Shown: positions 6,410 through 10,014 of the stretch, piece by piece
Layout: each line of letters begins with the position of its first letter
Numbering within the stretch: the stretch's first letter is position 1
Assembly (NCBI GenBank): GCA_030152605.1
Contig: JASLJB010000335.1
Coordinates: 1-10,014 of the forward strand
Origin: Acinetobacter sp.
Lineage (GTDB): Bacteria > Pseudomonadota > Gammaproteobacteria > Pseudomonadales > Moraxellaceae
Reading direction: 5' to 3'
DNA length: 10,014 nucleotides
Notes under the pieces: model-generated
The model's database searches: none
What the model was told of the DNA's origin: nothing
The model's input: only the letters and a program-made list of their open reading frames with translations
Made by a program: the position numbers and the translations under genes

Positions 6410-7828
6410 TTAACCTGCTTTGACTGCGCGTTTCTCACCTAAGGCCTGTGCAGATGCTTTGGCTGGATCGATCTGCGTGCTTTGATTTTGCTGAGCGCGT
6501 AAATAACTTTCCATTGAGTCATCGAGTGCATACAACCAAGGCGTATGATGCGGTTTGGCCATGGTGCCCGTCATCACAGAACGGTGTACCTTATTTCTAA
6601 AGCCCATAATATTTTCTTGCTTGTCTTTCTTCCATTGCATGAAAATCTTATTCACGGCATCAATATCAATTTCAGGATAATCAGTTTCAGCGATCAATTG
6701 CTGAATATATTCACCCTGAAATTTAACTTGATCCTCAGCACTGTTTAGGCCTTGCTCACGCGCATGCCATTTCTGGCTATCTGCGATCATTTCATCTTGA
6801 TTTGGCAAAGTTTTTTCACCCAAGATCACATCACGGACATACCATGCTTGTGCATCAAACATATTAAAGGTGTACCACTGATCCTGCATACCCAGATAGA
6901 ACATACGTGGGTTTTGTTCCCAGACCACACCTTTGTATAAGCCTAAAGGATATAAGCAGTTATTGGTTTTTAAACGTAAATCTTCTGCAATATGCGGGAA
7001 ATGATGCAGATAGCCGGTACATAAAATAATCGCATCAACTTCGGCCGAACTTCCATCACCGAAATATGCGGTTTGCTCATCAACACGGAGTAAATGCTGT
7101 TTTTCACTCCAGTTCTCTGGCCAGTTAAAGCCCATCGGCTTGCTGCGATAGCAGCTATAAATTTGCTTGGCACCGTACTTATAGCACTGTGAACCAATGT
7201 CTTCTGCCGAGTAACTACTGCCGACGATCAGTACGGTTTTATCTTTGAATTCAACAGCGTCACGGAAATCATGCGCATGTAAGATACGACCATTAAATTT
7301 GTCAAAGCCTTCAAACTCTGGGACATTCGGGGTGGAGAAATGACCAGAAGCCATTACCACATAGTCGAACTGCTCCGTATAGACTTCGTCTTGATCATGA
7401 TCGGACACATGCACAGTAAACTGTTGAGTTTCGTCATCAAATTCAACAAATTTCACCGCTGAATTGAAACGAACCTGTTCTTTGAGACCGGCTTTTTTCA
7501 CTCGGCCTTGAATATAATCCCACAACACTTCACGTGGTGGGTAAGAAGCGATCGGCTTTTTAAAATGATCGTCAAAAGTATAGTCAGCGAACTCGAGCGC
7601 TTCTTTGGGACCGTTGGACCATAAGTAACGGTACATACTGCCATGTACCGGTTCACCATTGGCATCCACACCTGTACGCCAAGTGTAGTTCCATAACCCG
7701 CCCCAATCATCTTGTTTTTCAAAACATACAATTTCAGGAACTTGTAGACCTTTGGCCTTTGCTGATTGGAAAGCTCTTAATTGGGCCATCCCACTGGGAC
7801 CTGCACCGATAATTGCAATTCTTGTCAT
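6410..7828 (-). CDS. tmm: Trimethylamine monooxygenase (class B flavin monooxygenase)
   Basis: A 472-residue flavin-containing monooxygenase that uses FAD, NADPH and O2. Motifs: FAD-binding GAGPSG (8-13), GGLW (43-46), FMO signature FNGRILHAHDF (178-188, F-x-G-x3-H-x3-F), NADPH-binding GSSYSAED (203-210) and CTGY (270-273). Long segments such as WNYTWRTGVD, HGSMYRYLWSNGPKE, FADYTF and YLGMQDQWYTFNMFDAQAWY match my memory of bacterial Tmm (Methylocella, Roseobacter group), which oxidises trimethylamine to TMAO, so this is more specific than a generic FMO call. The frame is open to an ATG at 7864, but 7828 is chosen: GGAGA lies 5 bases before it and the FAD-binding strand begins at once (MTRIAIIG). 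It is flanked by its own terminator and a long upstream gap. No TMAO demethylase or transporter gene is next to it. Confidence 0.88.
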   Translation of the reverse strand: MTRIAIIGAGPSGMAQLRAFQSAKAKGLQVPEIVCFEKQDDWGGLWNYTWRTGVDANGEPVHGSMYRYLWSNGPKEALEFADYTFDDHFKKPIASYPPREVLWDYIQGRVKKAGLKEQVRFNSAVKFVEFDDETQQFTVHVSDHDQDEVYTEQFDYVVMASGHFSTPNVPEFEGFDKFNGRILHAHDFRDAVEFKDKTVLIVGSSYSAEDIGSQCYKYGAKQIYSCYRSKPMGFNWPENWSEKQHLLRVDEQTAYFGDGSSAEVDAIILCTGYLHHFPHIAEDLRLKTNNCLYPLGLYKGVVWEQNPRMFYLGMQDQWYTFNMFDAQAWYVRDVILGEKTLPNQDEMIADSQKWHAREQGLNSAEDQVKFQGEYIQQLIAETDYPEIDIDAVNKIFMQWKKDKQENIMGFRNKVHRSVMTGTMAKPHHTPWLYALDDSMESYLRAQQNQSTQIDPAKASAQALGEKRAVKAG

Positions 7829-7998
7829 GACTATCTCCATTAGTTTTGAGTTCGTGCTTCTCATGCTGAATTCACTTAAATTTTATTCAATTTCAGTGCA
7901 TTCAACGGGCTGCATATGGATCAAAATTCAAACAGACCTCACGCTAAAATAGAAGCGATTTTCACATCAGGATCCAATAAATGAGTGGCGATTTTTAG

Positions 7999-8013
7999 AA
8001 CACATCATGTGTT
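7999..8013. promoter_or_regulatory. 15-bp odd palindrome, operator-like, upstream of tmm
   Basis: AACACAT-C-ATGTGTT is a perfect inverted repeat with 7-bp arms about one central base. It lies 171 bases upstream of the tmm start. Single-base-centred palindromes of this length are typical of dimeric repressor or activator sites, but which regulator would bind is unknown. Confidence 0.35.
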
Positions 8014-8216
8014 TATTTAGCTCGCTCAACTCCCCCCACACGGTTAAAAGTAAAGCAAATATATCACAAAAAGTGATGAACTTAATAAAAACATCAATTT
8101 AGTTGATAAAAAACACCGTCCAACGAATGAACAATAGCGCTTTAATATTGCAGATTAATGACCCAACTTTGCGGGTAGGTTTATGTGAATATAGAAAATA
8201 AACAACTGATAATAAA

Positions 8217-8249
8217 GTATTTTTATAAAAATACGATCTTTTGTATTTT
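8217..8249. repeat. 18-bp perfect AT palindrome with a third alternative arm
   Basis: GTATTTTTATAAAAATAC (8217-8234) equals its own reverse complement. A second copy of GTATTTT follows at 8243-8249, so the middle arm AAAATAC (8228-8234) can pair with either the left or the right arm. It may be a binding site or an AT-rich alternative hairpin; the low GC makes chance occurrence easier. Confidence 0.5.
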
Positions 8250-8320
8250 AAGATTTTGCTATACATTTCAACTAATTAGTAACGAGCGATTGGTTGCTTT
8301 TAAATTTTTTGAGCTGCAAA

Positions 8321-8354
8321 TAAAATGAGGCAAGCTCATCACCAAGCTGCCTCA
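8321..8354 (-). terminator. Orphan rho-independent terminator on the minus strand
   Basis: Read on the minus strand, TGAGGCA plus GCT (8354-8345) pair with AGC and TGCCTCA (8336-8326) around the loop TGGTGATG, with one bulged base, and the stem is followed by TTTTATTT (complement of 8318-8325). There is no such T-run on the + strand. The nearest annotated minus-strand stop is at 8631, 277 bases upstream, so it ends either a long 3' UTR or an unannotated small transcript. Confidence 0.7.
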
Positions 8355-8407
8355 GAAAAATATCAATCTATGCGGTTAAAATACGCTTATTTTGACAAAG
8401 ATAATTG

Positions 8408-8420
8408 TTGAATCATTCAA
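8408..8420. promoter_or_regulatory. 13-bp odd palindrome
   Basis: TTGAAT-C-ATTCAA is a perfect inverted repeat with 6-bp arms about a single base. A further TTTCAAC follows immediately (8421-8427), echoing the half site. It looks like a dimeric regulator site, but no promoter was placed with confidence beside it. Confidence 0.3.
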
Positions 8421-8529
8421 TTTCAACTGGCGACTAAAGCAGCAACACCCCGCCAAGAAAAGCATGAATATTAGATCGCTCGCTTCGATGTGCTCAGCAT
8501 CATCAAAAGCAAAACATCATGGTAAATAA

Positions 8530-8568
8530 GCAGCACCGATCACAGTGATCTAGGACACGCGGTGATGC
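8530..8568. repeat. Nested inverted repeats
   Basis: An inner perfect palindrome GATCAC-A-GTGATC (8538-8550) sits inside an outer inverted repeat whose 9-base arms GCAGCACCG (8530-8538) and CGGTGATGC (8560-8568) match at 8 of 9 positions. The RNA of either strand could fold into a stem carrying an inner hairpin. Confidence 0.5.
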
Positions 8569-8592
8569 CTATTTCAGGTCATGCATCGAAAC

Positions 8593-8622
8593 GGTTTAAC
8601 TTTTTTGAACTTGGTTTAACTT
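8593..8622. repeat. 10-bp tandem repeat, three units
   Basis: GGTTTAACTT, TTTTGAACTT and GGTTTAACTT follow one another without gaps; the first and third units are identical and AACTT recurs at exactly 10-base steps (8598, 8608, 8618), with another AACTT at 8633 inside the end of the neighbouring gene. Spacing of one helical turn puts the repeats on the same DNA face. Confidence 0.65.
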
Positions 8623-8630
8623 AGCTCAGA

Positions 8631-8909
8631 TCAACTTAAGTAACGAGGTTTCTCTTCGATAACGTCCACTTCAGCTTTGTGGCCGTGTTTTTCCATCAGT
8701 GCAAATAATGCAGCTTGAATCATATGCTGAGCCAATACCGGTGTTTGATCACCTAAAATGGTTTTAATGTCTTGGCTAAATTGGATCGTGACCAGCGGTT
8801 CTGTTTCTGAACCCGCATTACGCAATGCCAATTCACCACCTTCCAATTGGACTAACTCAAGAATCACTTCTTGGTTACCAAATAATTCTTTTAACTCTTC
8901 TATAGACAT
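8631..8909 (-). CDS. Conserved-looking 92-aa protein of unknown function
   Basis: A small soluble acidic protein, MSIEELKELFGNQEVILELV..., ending KAEVDVIEEKPRYLS. I do not recognise a family. It reads as a helix, then short strands (LALRNAG, LVTIQFS), then a longer helix around VLAQHMIQAALFALMEKHG; there is no signal peptide or membrane segment. The ATG at 8909 is chosen over one at 8936 because a perfect GGAGG lies 4 bases before it. Two hairpins stand directly upstream (8917-8955). It is the third of three minus-strand genes (RRM protein, DUF6586-like protein, this), 107 bases after the preceding stop, and may have its own promoter. The clear ribosome binding site and amino-acid composition make it very likely to be a real gene; function cannot be inferred. 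Confidence 0.8.
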   Translation of the reverse strand: MSIEELKELFGNQEVILELVQLEGGELALRNAGSETEPLVTIQFSQDIKTILGDQTPVLAQHMIQAALFALMEKHGHKAEVDVIEEKPRYLS

Positions 8910-8916
8910 ATGTCCT

Positions 8917-8955
8917 CCATGCTGAACATGGCACAAAGTACAGGATGTACTTTGT
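8917..8955 (-). promoter_or_regulatory. Tandem 5'-UTR hairpins touching the ribosome binding site
   Basis: In the minus-strand RNA a perfect 9-bp hairpin (ACAAAGTAC and GTACTTTGT, 8955-8933, loop ATCCT) is followed one base later by a perfect 5-bp hairpin (CCATG and CATGG, 8931-8917, loop TTCAG). The second stem takes up the first two bases of the GGAGG Shine-Dalgarno sequence of the 92-aa gene. The loop of the first contains TCCT, complementary to AGGA of the same site. This suggests control of translation but is inference from pairing alone. Confidence 0.5.
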
Positions 8956-8994
8956 AATGCTTAGTAAAGATATATCGGGATGCTTGCAAATAAA

Positions 8995-9012
8995 TTCAAG
9001 TCAAAACTTGAA
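8995..9012. promoter_or_regulatory. Inverted repeat TTCAAG-N6-CTTGAA after the DUF6586-like gene
   Basis: A perfect 6-bp inverted repeat with spacer TCAAAA lies 4 bases past the stop codon of the gene ending at 9017. On the minus strand it is followed by TTTATTT, so it could be a weak terminator; it also contains TTGACT, a possible -35 for the next gene, so an operator role is equally possible. Confidence 0.35.
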
Positions 9013-9016
9013 CAAA

Positions 9017-9520
9017 TCAAAATTCGACCATTTCATTGCGGAAACCATCAATCAATTGAGTCAGATCTCGGAGCCATTCACGTAAAATCTTGGTGTCTGG
9101 CAACCATGCTTGGGGGGTCTGGGTCACTTTGATGATCAGATGTGAAGAGGTCTCAAGTTCCGGCTCATGTTGACTTGGCTCAGGGGCGTATTGACACATG
9201 CGGTAAGCACGCTTGAGTTCGGCAATAAAACCATCTTTGGCCAGTTGTTGCATGATCGAAATTTCAGGTGAAATCTGACCTTTGTCTGCCATCAAGGCTT
9301 CGATCGACTTTAAGCTCGGTTGCAAATCATTGAGTCGATAATAACGCACTAACTCTTGTAGGAACGCCAACATCGCGCCATGTAAATGAAATACGGCCGC
9401 TTCTCGATGTGCTTGTGCCTGTTGAATATGTTCAGTTTGCTCAGCTTGTTGGCAAGCCAGTCGGGTGAAATATAACTTTTGATTGGTTCGATCGGCATGA
9501 TAACGAGCAACACGTGACAT
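9017..9520 (-). CDS. DUF6586-like protein of unknown function
   Basis: A 167-residue soluble protein, mainly helical. The N-terminal part RTNQKLYFTRLACQQAEQTEH...AHREAAVFHLHGAMLAFLQELVRYYRL resembles, from memory, DUF6586 proteins of Pseudomonas and relatives, which begin with a similar TNQKLYF stretch; that link is tentative. The middle (KSIEALMADKGQISPEISIMQQLAKDGFIAELKRAY) is helical, and the end ILREWLRDLTQLIDGFRNEMVEF forms a last helix. No signal peptide, membrane segment or catalytic motif is seen. The ATG at 9520 has a perfect GGAGG 10 bases upstream, within the same TGGAGGACAT string found before the 92-aa gene. Upstream lie 205 bases of non-coding DNA with a strong hairpin just after the RRM gene, so independent transcription is possible. 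Function is unknown. Confidence 0.8.
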   Translation of the reverse strand: MSRVARYHADRTNQKLYFTRLACQQAEQTEHIQQAQAHREAAVFHLHGAMLAFLQELVRYYRLNDLQPSLKSIEALMADKGQISPEISIMQQLAKDGFIAELKRAYRMCQYAPEPSQHEPELETSSHLIIKVTQTPQAWLPDTKILREWLRDLTQLIDGFRNEMVEF

Positions 9521-9682
9521 CGCTGAATGTCCTCCATCCTATAGAGCATTTAGATTAAACATGCTTTGCGCAGATTTAAAGTTATTTTTGCATCAGATCA
9601 AGGGACTGATCAGGAGCGATGGATTTTGTGTAAGCGATCATTGCGAGATTTAACAACGAACATGCCGCATTAAGTCTCAGCA

Positions 9683-9717
9683 CTTGAATCAAAATCCAGC
9701 ATGGATCTTGATCCAAG
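9683..9717 (-). repeat. Long 3'-UTR hairpin behind the RRM gene
   Basis: In minus-strand RNA the 16-base arm CTTGGATCAAGATCCA (9717-9702) pairs fully with TGGATTTTGATTCAAG (9698-9683) around the three-base loop TGC, with 14 Watson-Crick and two G-U pairs. On the other strand the two wobble positions become A-C mismatches, so the fold favours RNA of the same strand as the gene. It starts 8 bases after the stop codon (9726) and has no T-run after it, so it is not a classic terminator. Confidence 0.65.
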
Positions 9718-9725
9718 CCTTAGAT

Positions 9726-9968
9726 TTACTCTTCGCTAGCTGCTTTAACGCGGATGCCAATCCCTTTGACACGTAAGGTGTTCAAGCCTTTAATGGCTTT
9801 GACTGCTTCACGACCATTGGCCATTTCAACAAAACCAAAACCTTTGGATTTTCCAGTGTCTTTGTCCATGACCACGACACATGATTCGACTTGTCCATAA
9901 GGTTTAAACAGCTCCAAAAGCTCTTCTTGAGTAACTGAACGCTCTAAGTTACGGACTAAAATTTTCAT
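9726..9968 (-). CDS. Single-RRM RNA-binding protein
   Basis: An 80-residue protein that is nearly all one RNA recognition motif (beta-alpha-beta-beta-alpha-beta). RNP2 is ILVRNL (3-8) and RNP1 is KGFGFVEM (42-49), with the two aromatic residues F43 and F45 that stack on RNA bases; TQEELLELFKPYG and GREAVKAIKGLN are the two helices, and the tail RVKAASEE ends the domain. Bacterial proteins of this kind resemble the cyanobacterial Rbp type and bind single-stranded RNA in the cytoplasm; their roles in gammaproteobacteria are little known. The ATG at 9968 is preceded by AAGGTTGG, and the first beta strand starts immediately, so the start is secure. Only 46 bases of upstream DNA are in the window, so its promoter cannot be judged. 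A long hairpin follows the stop codon. Confidence 0.92.
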   Translation of the reverse strand: MKILVRNLERSVTQEELLELFKPYGQVESCVVVMDKDTGKSKGFGFVEMANGREAVKAIKGLNTLRVKGIGIRVKAASEE

Positions 9969-10014
9969 TTTCCAACCTTATCTGGGCAACATCATTAAAA
10001 TAGGCGTCTCATTA

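Larger units (their letters stand above)
7829..8630. other. 802-bp intergenic region without a convincing gene
   Basis: No protein-coding frame with both a good start and recognisable content was found between tmm and the 92-aa gene; stops are frequent and the left part is visibly AT-rich. It must contain the tmm promoter, which I could not place with confidence. It holds perfect palindromes at 7999-8013, 8217-8234, 8271-8280, 8408-8420 and 8538-8550, a short inverted repeat ATCAC-AAAAA-GTGAT (8063-8077), a minus-strand terminator (8321-8354) and a 10-bp tandem repeat (8593-8622). Two very short frames (8464-8529 on +, 8376-8465 on minus) are noted in the findings but are not supported enough to annotate. 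Confidence 0.7.

Noticed and set aside
6545..7197. Open frames within the tmm region on both strands
   Set aside because: Shadows of the tmm coding sequence without start signals or domain content.
7841..7864. Upstream in-frame ATG for tmm at 7864
   Set aside because: The 12 added residues precede the FAD-binding strand, and the GGAGA at 7838-7834 is correctly spaced only for the ATG at 7828.
7752..7952. 66-codon + strand frame across the tmm start
   Set aside because: It is antisense to the FAD-binding end of tmm, its ribosome binding site and leader, and resembles no protein.
7829..8630. Insertion-sequence remnant or CRISPR array in the large gap
   Set aside because: No terminal inverted repeats with target duplications, no transposase fragments and no regularly spaced repeat-spacer units were seen.
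9349..9549. 66-codon minus-strand frame at the start of the DUF6586-like gene
   Set aside because: It overlaps the supported gene in another frame, and its start sits upstream of the ribosome binding site used by that gene.

Overview
The window looks like chromosomal DNA from a gammaproteobacterium of the Moraxellaceae, most probably Acinetobacter. This is inferred from protein style and gene content (recognisable Xpt, CsgG/DUF4810/DUF799 trio, UPF0761 protein, TMA monooxygenase, short RRM protein) and from the AT-rich intergenic DNA; no rRNA or other marker is present to prove it. There are no tRNA or rRNA genes, insertion sequences, CRISPR arrays or phage modules.

Layout. (1) Bases 1-420: 3' end of xpt (xanthine salvage) on the + strand, closed by a perfect hairpin terminator. 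(2) Bases 472-2212, minus strand: a tight three-gene lipoprotein operon, CsgG/HfaB-like, then DUF4810, then DUF799 (GNA1162-like), with a TATAAT-type promoter upstream. (3) Bases 2464-3774, + strand: an acetamidase/formamidase-family enzyme with an apparent signal peptide, convergent with (4) wrbA on the minus strand (3790-4386). (5) wrbA is divergent from a YihY/UPF0761 inner-membrane protein (4501-5748), with inverted repeats in the shared promoter region. (6) A small disulfide-type lipoprotein resembling YcgJ/Fels-1 proteins (5831-6196, minus). (7) A trimethylamine monooxygenase, tmm (6410-7828, minus), with its own terminator. (8) An 802-bp stretch without a convincing gene (7829-8630) that holds several perfect palindromes, a 10-bp tandem repeat and an orphan minus-strand terminator. 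(9) Bases 8631-9968, minus strand: a 92-aa protein of unknown function, a DUF6586-like protein, and a single-RRM RNA-binding protein, separated by hairpin-rich spacers.

How the genes fit together. The three lipoproteins of the first operon form a recurring gene set and probably act as one envelope complex; no curli subunit genes are visible beside them. Tmm would turn trimethylamine into TMAO; no demethylase or transporter partner is visible, so its substrate presumably comes from a pathway encoded elsewhere. The exported amidase-family protein, WrbA and the YihY protein look like independent single-gene units. The right-hand genes share strong GGAGG ribosome binding sites and are rich in RNA structure, which makes that end and the large gap the most promising places for undescribed RNA-level regulation.
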